Shown: positions 55,001 to 63,270 of the stretch, in pieces | Numbering within the stretch: position 1 is the first letter of the stretch | Layout of the letters: each line of letters starts with the position of its first letter | Assembly: GCF_032854445.1 (NCBI RefSeq) | Contig: NC_088300.1 | Coordinates: 22,487,608-22,551,607, forward strand | Direction: 5' to 3' | Origin: Liolophura sinensis | Taxonomy: Eukaryota > Mollusca > Polyplacophora > Chitonida > Chitonidae | Length of the DNA: 64,000 bases | Notes under the pieces: generated by a model | What the model was told of the DNA's origin: nothing | Seen by the model: the letters and a program-made list of their open reading frames with translations, nothing else | The model's database searches: none | Program-made: the position numbers and the translations under genes

Positions 55001-58000
55001 ACATAAAATCTATTTCTTTCTTTTCCATTTCTCCTATATAGATTTCTTCTGAATTCCTATTTCGTTTTGCAAAAGCCAGTACATACAAGAAATTTAACAT
55101 CTATTTAATTGATGTTAATTATTAAAGTTACCATAGTTCCATGATTTTGTGAAATAAAATAAGGGTTAAATGATAAGTTTATAGATAATCTGGATTGCAT
55201 TCCTACATTATGAATGATGTTTTCAGGGTATCAATTCATACTTTCTATGTCTTGGAGGATTCTATGTAAAAAAAGGTTTTCTGTCCTTTTCATTTTACCT
55301 GATGTTCCGCCATGTAAGAACACGTTAGTTACCCAGCACAGACTGTTTTACTGAAGCCACAGCTGATACGTCTGATATCATTTCTGCATAACTTCTGTAC
55401 TTTTCAAGTCTCCAAGGGCATTTCGTATGGAAATTTACGATCAGAGATTAATAGGTTTTGTTTTTTTACTCTGTAAGGCATCCTTCATATAACTGTACTT
55501 AAGTGACATTCAGTCAGGTTTCTCTTGGAACAGGAATAGCCTTTTAAGTTTCTTTTTACCAGAATCTTTTGCTCTGATTTGATTGTCACATTCAAGGCAG
55601 ACTTTGAATGCACATTACGATTTGATGCTTTACTGCACAATAGGGTCAGGCTATAAATTCCAATATGGTGGTGTTGGGGGAGGGGAGTGGGGATGGGGGG
55701 TGTTGGTGGAGGGGTGTGTTACATTAACACAAGGAACTAATTTAACAGGTTTGCTTTTGTCTTCTAAATTATGTTCTTTGGATGCTGAATGTTGAAGAAA
55801 TAAGAATATTCTGCCAGTAGGTTTTGCTAAATAAGAATGTTGCAAAGTTAAAAGATAGGCAAATGGCACTATTGTACTTTAAACTGGCAACATCTTGTTT
55901 CACTTGGATGACGCTGTGTTGTCAAAATAACATGAGTCAAAAACTGCTTTTTTGTCACGTATAATTCTACATATTGTATCAGTTGGTGGGTTTCAAGTCC
56001 CTTGTGGCTGATTTCTTTCCTGCCTTTATTCACAACCTACACCAGAGATATTTGACGGACAACAATGATTTTGTTTGTGACAGGACTGGAAGGAGCTGTG
56101 GGTTGATGATGCCTACTGGCACCTGCTCTTCTCTGTGATACTCATTGTCATAATGGTTCTGTGGCGGCCAACTGCTAACAACCAGAGGTAAAAAATGAAG
56201 AGTGATATGACGGATTAATGATTGATCCATTGGTTGATTGATCAGTCTCAACAAGTAATGAGATTGATTAATCAACAGATCGACATACTGACTGATTGAC
56301 ATGTGCAATGACCAGCAGCCTCTTACCGATGCGGTCACTGTAAGTTCAAGTTTAGCTCATGCTGGGTTCCTCTCTGTATGTAGGAATCTCTGCCAGCAAC
56401 TTGTGGACAGCTGTGGGTTTCCCCTGGGCTTTGCCCTGTTTCCTCCCACCATAATGCTGGCCACCATTTTGTAAGTTATATATTATAATATTTAAACACC
56501 AGTCAAATTAATAAATAAGTAACTAAATGATCTGTAATGAGCAGTGGCTTTATATTTGAAGCCAATCAACCTTATTTGGAGAGCGTTTTTCCGGGTGGTG
56601 TTTTATACGTCCTGCTTCTTTATTTCTCAGGTATGCCTTCTCCCCACTGTTAGATGCCGCTGATGATGAGGCAGATGAGGATGTCATTATGAATGATGCA
56701 TTTGGTGAGCAGTTCTAACCTGTCTCTCTGCCAGAAACCTGAAGATGGTCACAGGTTTTTACTCGGTTTCCTACCACCATAATGTTGGCTTCTGTTGTAT
56801 ACATCAAATATTCTGGAGTAAAAACTACATTCTAACCTGTCATTCAATCTATACCTGTACATTTTTACATGCAGTGAATGATAGATACAGGTAGTGGTTT
56901 GGCATGAGCCCTTGTCCAATAAGGTTGTAAGTTCAAATCCTCTTATCCTGGCTCTAGGTGAACTACCGTGTTTCACCTAAAGTTTAGCATTTTTCAGGTC
57001 ACACATTCGGCTTGATTCTGATTGATAACCCACATTTTAGAGTCACTTAAAGATTTTTTGTAAAGTTTGATTAACGTCTTGTCAGAAAAACTTGAAAGTT
57101 GATATCAAAAATATGATTTTATGGTATTTATGTGCTCCTGAAATTGGATTTTTTCATACCAAACTTTAGGTGAAACACAGTATTCTTCACGCCAAGTTAA
57201 AAACTACAAGAGACTGAATTAGGTATTTGGTCTTGTAATGTACTTTAGTGGGCATGTTTTGACAGGATCATGGTCAACTGGTTTAAGATGCTTGTCTTTC
57301 GATTGCAAGGACACACTGTATGTATTCAATTCCGGCTTTGGACATGGAATTTGTATTTTATCCAGCTCTTACTGTTTGTAGGTCCTTGAGGACAACAAGC
57401 ATTGTCCACGCTTTTATAACCGTTTGTTGAAGAGCACTTGTCTTACACCCATATGGTGTTAATACAGTGTGGCCTCGCTATAGAGCGCCACTTTGGGGAC
57501 AGGTTCCTAAGCGTATGATAGGCTACCTCGCGCTGGAATGAAATGACCTGTAGATAGGTCCAGTATATTGGGCTACTGTATATAGGGCTACAGCCTATTG
57601 TACGGTCATTATTTTGACATTGAATGAAGTTTTATCAGTGCAAAATGTGTTTTGTCTAATGCTTTCTTATTGTTAGTTTACTATAAACGCACGAGATTAT
57701 ATGTTACCTAAGGATTCAAGCATTTCAGCACCATTCTACGAGTCATATCCCGCGAAGCTAGCCTCGTGTCGTGTAATCACAGGCCTGAACTGATCTACAG
57801 AACTTGCTGCATGTTAAACATTTCCACAAGCTCAATTCAAGTAGTTTCATCCACTTCTTTTTTAAATAAAAAAAATGCTACAGTGCATTTAGTATCCAAT
57901 TTGTCCATATCTGCTTGTATCAGAAGTAACTCCTGGAACTTAGACTTCTGTACGAACATTAATCCCTCTATGAGGTATGCCTGTCACAGTGAGCAAAATG

Positions 58001-61000
58001 TGTTCTGCTTTGCTGACAAAGCCACACACACACACACACACGGAAGTAATGCTGCAACAACAACATCACACGTGCATTTGTAATCAGCTGGCTCGCAAAG
58101 AAAATGTAAGGAGCTACAATCTCTTCCATTATTCATAGAAAAATCCATTTCTTTTTGCTTATACTCGCATAATATTCAAAATATTAAGCCTGAATATCAA
58201 ATAACGTTGAGTGAATGAAGCAGATGATGCCGCGTTTTTTACGCGTATTTCTCAGGAACAAAAATCTTCGTTCGTTTGCAGTTTTAGCCACAGGTTTTTG
58301 GGGGACAAGATTTGGGTTGCATTACATCTGATTGTGCGCTATATCGAGGCATCTTATAGTAAGGCTACACTGTATTAGTAGGAAACTTGGTCATTGACTT
58401 GCCAAAGGCCAGTGGTTTACCCCAGACTCTCGTTTCCTCCTCCCTTAGTACTGACCACCATAGTATAAGTGAAAAAAACTGAAGTATGGCATTAAACAGT
58501 AATGAAATAAATATATTGTTGGCCTTTTTTGGAAGACATTTAATATTTGCAGAAATTTCTCATTTCTCAGAATATTGCATTTTGTGTCTAACAAGCTTTA
58601 TTTGCTCAGATGCTATATTTTCTTCACCTTTATTCGTTGCAGAAGGTATGAAGATGAGAGGTACGAGGAATGGATCTCCACGACAGTCTGCCTCCTCTAA
58701 GGCGGTAAGTGTGGAGTTTATAATGAAAGTTATTTACAACTACATCTTTTGGTACCCTAATTCTTCAATGTTTTCTGATATGAAAGAGCAATTTTCAGTG
58801 CAATTTATGCACAAATATTTTAAATTTGATTTTGGAGACAAAACTACATGAATTGGATTCACCAATTTTAGGACTACACAAACAATATAATTATATCAGT
58901 CTACACAGACTAATGACTTCAGAATATGTTTGAATAAACACCTGCAAACATGCGAAAAGGCTGAGGAATTACACCAGTCTGTTTTTTGATTGGCAGAAGG
59001 ATAATATGTAACGTTTCCCAGTGTGACTTCAATCAATAAGTAGTTTTGAATTTTTTGTTTTTTATTATTGTTGCTTAACTGGCATTATTAAACGATGCAA
59101 GGGAGGGTTAAGTCCTGGAAGCAGTATTATATGATTTTCAACATGTGCCAGTGGTGACACTAAATTGATTAAGCATTCGTCGTTGAATTGAAGGGTTTCT
59201 ATTCAATTTGGGTTGGAATTGATGTTGTTTATCTTTGCTTTGTAGGAGGATGACCTGAAATGGGTAGAAGAAAACATTCCCTCCACTCTGATTGACAAGT
59301 ACGTTTTTCTTAGTGTACCCTATTTCTTCTATAGCCTATTTTTTTGGGACACCCATTCTGATCATTTTAGCCAGTATATATGTAATTCTAGCAGGAATAG
59401 TGAGTGTGCTTTTTTCTCACATAGTTAGACCAGCTAATGAACAACATACTCATGGTTAATTTGGACTGGAGGACTTTGGTTTTTGTTTGTTGACTCTCAC
59501 AACCAATCTTCCATCATTCCAGTCATGATCCAGCCCAGCAAACATGTCATAATCCAGCCCAGCCAGCATGTCATAATCCAGCCCCGCTAACATGTCATAA
59601 TCCTCCCAGCCAACATGTCATAATCCAGCCCAGCTAACATGTCATAATCCATCCCAGCCAACATGTTATAATCCAGCCCAGCTAACATGTCATAATCCAG
59701 CCCAGCTAACATGTCATAATCCATCCCAGCCAACATGTCATAATCCAGCCCAGCTAACATGTCATAATCCATCCCAGCCAACATGTCATAATCCAGCCCA
59801 ACTAACATGTCATAATCCAGCCTAGCTAACATTTCATCATCCAGTCCAGCTAACATGTCATAACCAAGTCAGCTAACATGTCATTATGCAGTCCAGCTGA
59901 CATGTCATGATCCAGTCCCGCTGACATGTCATAATTCTATCCAAGTAACATGTCATAATCCACTCTAGTTAACATGTCATAATCCAGCCTAGCTAACATG
60001 TCTTGTTCCAGTCCAGGTAACATGTCATAAAATAGTCCAGCTTTAAACACACCAAATATCAGCCTAGCTTTAAACATGGCCTATTACAGCCCAACTAACA
60101 TTCCATATTCCAGTACAGGTGACAGGATATTCCATGCTAGCTAATGCATGTATGGCATATTCCAGCCCAGCATACATTCCATATTCCAGTACAGGTGACA
60201 GGATATTCCATGCTAGCTAATGCATGTATGGCGTATTCCAGCCCAGCGTACATTCCATATTCCAATCCAGGTGACATAGGATATTCCATGCTAGCTAATG
60301 CATGTATGGCATATTCCAGCCCAGCGTACATTCCTTATTCCAGTCCAGGTGACAGGATATTTCATGCTAGCTAATGCATGTATGGCATATTCCAGCCCAG
60401 CGTACATTCCTTATTCCAGTACAGGTGACAGGATATTCCATGCTAGCTAATGCATGTATGGCATATTCCAGCCCGGCGTACATTCCATATTCCAGTACAG
60501 GTGACAGGATATTTCATTCTAGCTAATGCATGTATGGCATATTCCAGCCCAGCGTACATTCCATATTCCAGTACAGGTGACAGGATATTTCATGCTAGCT
60601 AATGCATGTATGGCATATTCCAGCCCGGCGTACATTCCATATTCCAGTACAGGTGACAGGATATTTCATTCTAGCTAATGCATGTATGGCATATTCCAGC
60701 CCAGCGTACATTCCATATTCCAGTACAGGTGACAGGATATTTCATGCTAGCTAATGCATGTATGGCATATTCCAGCCCAGCGTACATTCCATATTCCAGT
60801 CCAGGTGACAGGATATTTCATTCTAGCTAATGCATGTATGGCATATTCCAGCCCAGTGTACATTCCATATTCCAGTCCAGGTGACATAGGATACAGCCCA
60901 GTGAACATGTGACTTTTGTCATAATCCAGTCCAGCTAACATGTTGTAGTCCAGCCAGCTAACATGTCATAATCCAGCCCAGCGAACATGTCATATTCCAG

Positions 61001-61994
61001 CCCAGTGAACATGTCCTAACCCAGCCCAGCTAACATGTCATAATCCAGTCCAACAAAAATGTCATAACCCAAGCAGCTTTATTCCATATTCTATCCCACT
61101 ATCACAAAAGATATTTAATAGTCGCTGTGGGGTTTGCTAAGTTCGCATACACGCGTCTCTAACATTTATTTGCGTCACACAGAGCAGAATTAGGTATTGG
61201 TGCTTGCATTATTATGACAACTTGAGCGTGAGGCCTGGTTTACCTTTAAGGGAGAAGAAAATTTAAATATCAATCAAATACCATTGAAAAGAGTATGCAT
61301 TTCCTCGCAGGTGCATGCCATAAAAAAATTCTAATGTGTACTTCAAGGTGATAAATGATATATGAAGTCCGTGCCAACATTCGTTGTGGACGATTGCATT
61401 TTGCCTAAGAACTAGTCCTGAAGTCTTCTGTGTTAGGAGGAGAATTGCTGTCAGAAACTGCCGAAGTGCAGTTTGTACATTTCCTTTAAAACTCTTGTTC
61501 CCAGAAGAACAGTACAGTTCGTTTTCCACTTGATGATCGGGAAACCGGAATGTTGGACGTAGGTTCTGAGTTTACACGGACAAGCCCGCAGTTTAAGCGA
61601 CTCCCATTGGCTGAGAGGCAACACACCCCCAGCATAAATTACAGGGTGTTAAAGATGGAGAACGTGATGGACTCAGCGATTTATGCCAGCTTTGCCGTAT
61701 TCAGGCTTTACGTATATGGCGAGGAAAAGTCGTAAAATTATGCAGCAGGCACCATCAGATAGAAAAAAAATGTGCTCTTTTCAACCTATAGTGTCATGTT
61801 TTTAAGTTTTCTTCTCCTTTAAATATCCATCTTGTGGTGTTAAATTCAGGCTACTGGTGTACAGAATTCTAAATTACAGTTGTACATGATACCTAACAAA
61901 TTTATGTTATTTGTATTTCAGAGCCATTCCTGGAGTAATAGATTCTGATGAAGAGATTGTGACAACAAAACTAGAAATGGCCAAGATGGAGTAG
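30963..61994 (+). CDS. TMEM87: TMEM87A/B-like Golgi seven-transmembrane protein (GOST family)
   Basis: Exons: 30963-31070, 35965-36031, 38716-38813, 39429-39560, 41242-41283, 44373-44633, 45577-45673, 46904-46965, 51157-51277, 51615-51677, 52001-52100, 52733-52826, 53734-53811, 54111-54219, 54920-54978, 56084-56187, 56631-56704, 58643-58704, 59246-59298, 61922-61994 (TAG). Phases agree throughout, giving 618 aa against about 555 in human paralogues. Layout: signal peptide ([16 protein letters not shown]), luminal GOLD-type domain with [13 protein letters not shown], a low-complexity TPAGNP insert (about 170-217), seven membrane helices from [13 protein letters not shown] (about 290), the motif [48 protein letters not shown], then an acidic cytosolic tail ending EMAKME. 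Family knowledge: Golgi protein linked to endosome-to-Golgi retrograde traffic, structurally like Wntless; channel activity has been claimed and disputed. The gene spans 31 kb because its introns are full of transposons and satellites. One intron is AT-AC, one is GC-AG. Confidence 0.95.
31708..33150. mobile_element. Large fold-back element in TMEM87 intron 1
   Basis: The arm at about 32038-32163 is the imperfect reverse complement of 32887-33006; both contain cctttgtgtacataag and ttgggcgaatggagc. Weaker inverted similarity extends outward (ggcatgtgg blocks near 31718 and 33133), suggesting outer ends near 31708 and 33150. The interior, about 720 bp, is AT-rich and noncoding. Boundaries are approximate. 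Confidence 0.62.
33747..34625 (+). mobile_element. Degenerate Tc1/mariner-type DNA transposon
   Basis: Terminal inverted repeats ctgaacaaaaatataaatg (left) and catatttttgttcag (right), flanked by TA on each side (33745-33746 and 34626-34627). At about 880 bp it is shorter than a typical 1.2-1.6 kb intact Tc1-like element. Remnants of the transposase are seen on the plus strand, described separately. It lies in TMEM87 intron 1. Confidence 0.85.
33960..34430 (+). pseudogene. Broken Tc1-like transposase remnant
   Basis: Fragments in shifting frames resemble Tc1/mariner transposases: an N-terminal-type piece ([15 protein letters not shown]), a piece around a [16 protein letters not shown] segment corresponding to the DNARPH catalytic block, and a [15 protein letters not shown] segment. 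Frameshifts, an in-frame stop and a missing middle part show that it is dead. Confidence 0.75.
35383..35640 (+). mobile_element. SINE family A, full-length plus copy
   Basis: Head gggggcttccgtggctcttt with A-box-like ggttagcgctctagc, a B-box-like gggagttcaagtc, body with cccagtttcctcccacc, and the tail atcaaataaataaat. Good reference copy. Confidence 0.93.
36140..36394 (+). mobile_element. SINE family A, nearly full-length
   Basis: Head partly decayed (ggccggaggggttagcatgg); body and tail (aaaacaccaatcaaataaa) well kept. It starts about 110 bp after TMEM87 exon 2. Confidence 0.85.
36588..36735 (-). mobile_element. SINE family A, 5'-truncated minus copy
   Basis: Runs from the tail (ttatttatttatttgattgg) through gggggaaacccatgacc to ccttcccatgtac, then stops before the tRNA-like head. 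Confidence 0.88.
36841..37048 (+). mobile_element. Family M element, diverged copy
   Basis: Shares ctggccaatccaataatg, the tttgtctccaaaatcaaatt block and the end gtttgagaaattaggg with other family M copies. The left end is diverged. Confidence 0.55.
38120..38364 (-). mobile_element. SINE family A, minus copy with internal deletion
   Basis: The tail (atttatttatttgattgatg) and head (gagccacggaagccccc, reversed) are both present. About 30 bases of the body between the cgggc and gggggaaac blocks, and part of the following region, are missing. Confidence 0.9.
38814..39428 (+). other. GC-AG intron in TMEM87
   Basis: The exon ends GGAGAG at 38813 and the intron begins GCAAGT instead of GTAAGT. The acceptor is CCTCCAG at 39428. 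Both flanking exons are phase 0 and encode LGIDNGE | [10 protein letters not shown]. The rest of the donor matches consensus, as expected for GC-AG introns. The intron contains a second-family SINE at 38991-39275. Confidence 0.8.
38991..39275 (+). mobile_element. SINE family B, plus copy in the GC-AG intron
   Basis: Starts cggtcccaatagcgcagttg, with atagagcgtctgtttcgg and a B-box-like ctggttcaagtcac, and runs to attcctttgtcgtca. The 3' tail is truncated. Confidence 0.85.
39601..39690 (+). mobile_element. SINE family A, internally deleted
   Basis: The head gggcctccatggcccagttg is fused almost directly to the 3' part (aagtgaaatattcttg to aaataaataaata). About 170 internal bases are missing. 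Confidence 0.85.
39832..40075 (+). mobile_element. SINE family A, old diverged copy
   Basis: Recognisable by cccctcaccgatgtagtcgc, tgagttcaagcccc and ttttctcccacca. Head and tail are heavily decayed. Confidence 0.55.
40310..40970 (+). repeat. About 150-bp tandem duplication, 3 copies, split by a SINE
   Basis: Three diverged units share tactgca / atgcag, a ca-catgta-ag block, acacgagggggat-type sequence and a final aaattaccaaatt-type sequence. They occur near 40335, 40485 (continuing at 40706 after the SINE) and 40855. The SINE at 40496-40694 interrupts the second unit, so the duplication is older. Confidence 0.65.
40496..40694 (-). mobile_element. SINE family A, 5'-truncated, with 11-bp target-site duplication
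   Basis: The direct repeat ctgcatttatt occurs at 40485-40495 and again at 40695-40705, immediately bracketing the element. The element reads from the (attt)n tail to actcacagcgaccg. A clean duplication with 5' truncation is the signature of LINE-driven retrotransposition. Confidence 0.9.
42221..42310 (+). CDS. TMEM87: Candidate alternative TMEM87 exon ending in an in-frame stop
   Basis: After a good acceptor (TTTTGGCAG, ends 42220) a phase-0 frame runs [14 protein letters not shown] to TILDYFEER and then TAA at 42308. It follows the exon ending in phase 0 at 41283, and the exon at 44373 is also phase 0. It can therefore be skipped cleanly, be cut at an internal donor (AAA|GTTAGT at 42241/42242, adding seven residues), or act as an alternative end giving a truncated luminal protein of about 178 aa. 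A sequence like AAG|ATAAGT at its end resembles a donor with A at +1, but joining there to the 44373 exon gives a stop. Which use is real cannot be decided here. Confidence 0.4.
   Translation, partial: EHDVHQKVSLSEEGQEQEATTILDYFEER
42311..44372 (+). other. TMEM87 intron, no recognised element
   Basis: Two kilobases of AT-rich intron between the candidate alternative exon and the TPAGNP exon. Short open frames on both strands show nothing recognisable, and I see no clear repeats apart from poly-T runs near 43940. Confidence 0.5.
44373..44633 (+). CDS. TMEM87: TMEM87 exon with TPAGNP repeat insert
   Basis: Phase-0 exon of 87 codons starting [12 protein letters not shown], followed by eight copies of a six-residue repeat (TPAGNP, two of them TPAVNP), then [19 protein letters not shown]. 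The basic start and proline-rich repeat correspond to the variable luminal region before the TWQ block of vertebrate TMEM87. The insert helps explain the longer predicted protein. Confidence 0.82.
44433..44576 (+). repeat. 18-bp coding minisatellite, 8 copies, in TMEM87
   Basis: Eight head-to-tail 18-bp units of the form acgcctgcagggaatcca. Because 18 is a multiple of three, copy-number change preserves the frame. Copies 3 and 4 share a GGG to GTG change (Gly to Val), suggesting duplication of a variant unit. Confidence 0.93.
46619..46815 (+). mobile_element. SINE family A, plus copy lacking the tail end
   Basis: Head gggggcctctgtggcccaga, body with gatcgtgggtttccccgggg, and 3' part aagtgaaatattctacaaa. 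It lies 90 bp before TMEM87 exon 46904-46965. Confidence 0.88.
47219..47302 (+). repeat. Left inverted terminal repeat of DIRS element
   Basis: Reverse complement of 50370-50453 with few mismatches. It contains cagctgataacgtgctttaa and cataccattcac-like sequence (catattcacctcaatgacca). Confidence 0.85.
47747..48229 (+). pseudogene. Gag-position open frame in DIRS element, with repeat insertion
   Basis: A 160-codon frame starting [20 protein letters not shown], with acidic sequence ([13 protein letters not shown]) and [13 protein letters not shown] before a 23-bp minisatellite. Its position upstream of the RT fragment fits the gag-like first ORF of DIRS elements, but sequence similarity is not diagnostic. 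Confidence 0.4.
48015..48180 (+). repeat. 23-bp minisatellite, about 7 copies, open in three frames
   Basis: Units of aacatcccatatcaagcaag plus agc. As 23 is not a multiple of three, each frame cycles through all phases, and all three plus-strand frames remain open across the array, giving a 23-residue repeat such as [13 protein letters not shown]. Confidence 0.93.
48796..49008 (+). pseudogene. DIRS reverse-transcriptase N-terminal fragment
   Basis: The frame carries [11 protein letters not shown], then [20 protein letters not shown] and [12 protein letters not shown] before a stop. This matches the pattern of DIRS/Ty3-type RT starts (LL-KGVIE, then FISNIF-KKDG). The stop falls where the RT fingers should continue; the YADD-type catalytic block was not found. 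Confidence 0.65.
49356..49404 (+). mobile_element. SINE family B 3' tail fragment inside DIRS element
   Basis: Contains gtacaacgttaaaccccaag followed by cactcactcact, the 3' end of family B. The flanking text ccagttcctagg occurs on both sides (about 49358 and 49400), so this may be an insertion with a short duplication. Confidence 0.7.
49618..49989 (+). pseudogene. DIRS tyrosine recombinase, C-terminal part, inactive
   Basis: The frame contains [38 protein letters not shown] and [20 protein letters not shown]. It resembles DIRS recombinases with an HxxR box and a final FY-R tyrosine block. The box arginine is histidine here (CAT at 49825-49827) and the N-terminal part with the first arginine is missing, so it should be dead. 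Confidence 0.78.
50047..50078 (-). repeat. Internal complementary region of DIRS element
   Basis: The sequence tgcaatgtgaccccgaatag is the reverse complement of part of the left outer segment at 47177-47209. In DIRS elements this internal copy templates completion of the ends during circle formation. Confidence 0.78.
50370..50453 (-). repeat. Right inverted terminal repeat of DIRS element
   Basis: Starts catggtcattgaggttgaat and ends gcatgttatcagctgacc, the inverted partner of 47219-47302. A family B SINE tail fragment follows immediately (50458-50528). Confidence 0.85.
50458..50528 (+). mobile_element. SINE family B 3' fragment
   Basis: actgaaaaattgttaagtac and aaaccccaagcacaca match the family B 3' region. 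It abuts the right DIRS terminus. Confidence 0.7.
50949..50974. repeat. (GT)n microsatellite
   Basis: Poly-T followed by about ten TG dinucleotides in the TMEM87 intron. Confidence 0.9.
52215..52452. mobile_element. Second copy of the element at 11880-12083
   Basis: Shares ttttaaattctg, ctaaagatgca, cgcagaatgtttcaaaat and the end gttgaaaaggtgaaagaatt with 11880-12083. It lies in a TMEM87 intron. Confidence 0.6.
52898..52977 (+). repeat. 24-bp tandem repeat, about 3.5 copies
   Basis: Units of ccatacattctgacctatct plus gag, with C/T and A/C variants. Confidence 0.88.
53309..53400 (-). mobile_element. SINE family A 3' remnant, diverged
   Basis: tttttatttgattgatgctt, then ttcacttatactgtagtgg and ggaggcagaaactg, decayed forms of the family A 3' half in minus orientation. 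Confidence 0.6.
53812..54110 (+). other. U12-type AT-AC intron in TMEM87
   Basis: The exon ends ATCTGCTGGTGG at 53811. The intron begins ATATCCTTTT, the U12 AT-AC 5' splice-site consensus, and ends CCCTTAACATGTTCAC. CCTTAAC is the U12 branch-point consensus, with the branch A about 9-10 bases before the terminal AC. Splicing joins ICWW to IFTSLVQT, matching vertebrate TMEM87 (WWIFISLTQT) in phase 0. Reading straight through instead hits a stop at 53821-53823. Confidence 0.93.
54111..54219 (+). CDS. TMEM87: TMEM87 exon after the AT-AC intron
   Basis: Encodes [20 protein letters not shown] and [16 protein letters not shown], a strongly conserved loop and helix in this family. It leaves in phase 1 with a normal GTAAGG donor. 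Confidence 0.94.
56312..56522 (+). mobile_element. SINE family A, plus copy without head
   Basis: Contains accgatgcggtcactgtaag, ttcctcccaccataatgctg and a degenerate tail (aaattaataaataag). Located just after TMEM87 exon 56084-56187. Confidence 0.8.
56733..56830 (+). mobile_element. SINE family A 3' fragment
   Basis: cggtttcctaccaccataat and caaatattctggagtaaaa mark a diverged family A 3' fragment just after TMEM87 exon 56631-56704. Confidence 0.65.
56964..57181. mobile_element. MITE with about 22-bp TIRs
   Basis: The left end taccgtgtttcacctaaagt and right end actttaggtgaaacacagta are inverted copies; TA sits at both ends. About 218 bp with no coding capacity, in a TMEM87 intron. A diverged relative lies at 13235-13450. 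Confidence 0.8.
57465..58372. mobile_element. pogo/Tigger-like non-autonomous TIR element
   Basis: Left end cagtgtggcctcgctatag; right end in reverse complement cagtgtagccttactataag; TA directly outside both ends (57463-57464 and 58373-58374). CAGTG with a cctcgctata block resembles pogo/Tigger termini, and TA duplication fits the Tc1/mariner superfamily. The 900-bp interior has no recognised transposase. Confidence 0.75.
58023..58041. repeat. (CA)n microsatellite
   Basis: About nine CA dinucleotides inside the TIR element at 57465-58372. Confidence 0.85.
58395..58512 (+). mobile_element. SINE family A 3' fragment, diverged
   Basis: ctcgtttcctcctccctta, agtataagtgaaaaaaac, and ggcattaaacagtaatgaaa are decayed family A 3' blocks. 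It follows the TIR element closely. Confidence 0.6.
58785..58975 (+). mobile_element. Family M element, copy in TMEM87 intron
   Basis: gtgcaatttatgcacaaat, ttgattttggagacaaaact and the end atgcgaaaaggctgaggaat match the copy at 479-656 in the same orientation. Starts about 80 bp after TMEM87 exon 58643-58704. Confidence 0.65.
59522..61085 (+). repeat. 1.5-kb satellite: 24-bp array with an internal 76-bp higher-order array
   Basis: Outer parts (59525-60050 and about 60895-61080) are 24-bp units built on catgtcataatccagcccag. The middle (about 60100-60890) has about ten 76-bp units, with starts at 60125 and 60201, containing ggatattccatgctagct, aatgcatgtatggc and catattccagcccagc. The 76-bp unit includes blocks similar to the 24-bp unit, so it probably arose from it. 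It lies in the last TMEM87 intron. Confidence 0.92.
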
Positions 61995-62545
61995 AAGCCA
62001 TAGGGTGGGCTGTTGTGCTCAAGCCAGCCAACTCATGTCAGCTTATGTACATATCCTGCTGGGTTGGCAAATCTGGTGGCATGTCATTGTGACAGTGACT
62101 AAAAACATATTTTCTGGCTACAAACATTAAAATACACAACATCCTTGTATTTCATATTCTTTGTAATATCTAATATTTACTGTCTTTGTTCTTCAGATTT
62201 TTGATGAACTCTCCACCTATTTTTTCTGATTCTGACGACTTCTGATTTGCTAGTTTGCAGCATTTTGATGAACATTCAAACTTGTGAATCGAAGCATTTC
62301 TTACTATGCATGTCAGATTGCTCTGTGCTTATATTGATCTTGCCTAGCTTCAGCTGGTTCAGAAATATACGGTTAGTTGTCATACTTTTGTACAAAGAGA
62401 TATATTTCAGTCACTAGTGTGTTCCTGAGGACCAATAACTATGAATGTGGATGAAAAGTGTAGAAATAAATTGGCATGTATGAGTTGTGTATTGGAATTG
62501 TAAACTCATTCTCCAGGTGCCAGTCTTTCGAAGATTAATGATGTA

Positions 62546-62551
62546 AATAAA
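62546..62551 (+). terminator. Candidate poly(A) signal of TMEM87 (AATAAA)
   Basis: AATAAA about 550 bases after the stop codon, followed within 40 bases by a TG-rich stretch. An earlier AATAAA near 62465 and ATTAAA near 62126 are alternatives. Confidence 0.4.
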
Positions 62552-63114
62552 ATTATACTTGAACAAAATTCTGTGAGTGGCATGCGTATATATTATATAC
62601 TTATGTTAGGTGCATTTTGGATAATCCATATGCGTATGAGAGAAACAGAAAAGCTTAATGACATCCATTTTTGAGAAACTTTCTTTGTTAGAATTTGAAG
62701 AATGTGTAGAAAGGCCATTCATCAGCTTTTAATACATTGCAGTGTAATATAGATCATTGGTAATCAGTTTGTTTGTCAGTTGATATTTTATGCCTGTTTT
62801 GCAAGGAAAGAGCATCTGCTTTTTTCTTTCCGGATATTTTTTTTGGTGTTAACTGTATGTAATAATGTTATATTCTAAAGTTATGTTCTCTTAACAAGGA
62901 ACATGCTGCTAGCCTTTAGCCTTCTGTTTTGAATTTGGTTGTAAAACTAACCACAAACATGCTTGAATATCATCTTCTAAGGGTAGCTGTGTTAAACCTA
63001 ATTTGTTGAAGTTTTGAATTAATTTAATCAAAGGGCAGGAGAAAACAAGATGGTATATGTACTAGTACATTTTCAACAACATGTTCATTTTTGGGTTTGC
63101 GCAATAGAGTTTCA

Positions 63115-63270
63115 TATTAACATTGCTATGATATATTTTATGTGAACATTGCTGTGATGTAGTTTATGTTAACTTTTCTATAATGTAGGTTGTGTTAACA
63201 TTGCTATAATGTAGTTTATGTTGACTTTTCTATAATGTAGCTTATGTTAACATTGCTGTAATGTAGTTTC
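63115..63270 (+). repeat. About 29-bp tandem repeat, about 5 copies
   Basis: Alternating units of the form gtttatgttaacattgct plus ataatgta, and the variant ttaacttttctataatgta, downstream of TMEM87. The alternation suggests a dimeric unit of about 58 bp. Confidence 0.82.

Noticed and set aside
59587..59856. Open frame encoding a repetitive [12 protein letters not shown] protein on the minus strand
   Set aside because: It is a by-product of a stop-free 24-bp satellite unit, inside a TMEM87 intron, and has no conserved neighbours.
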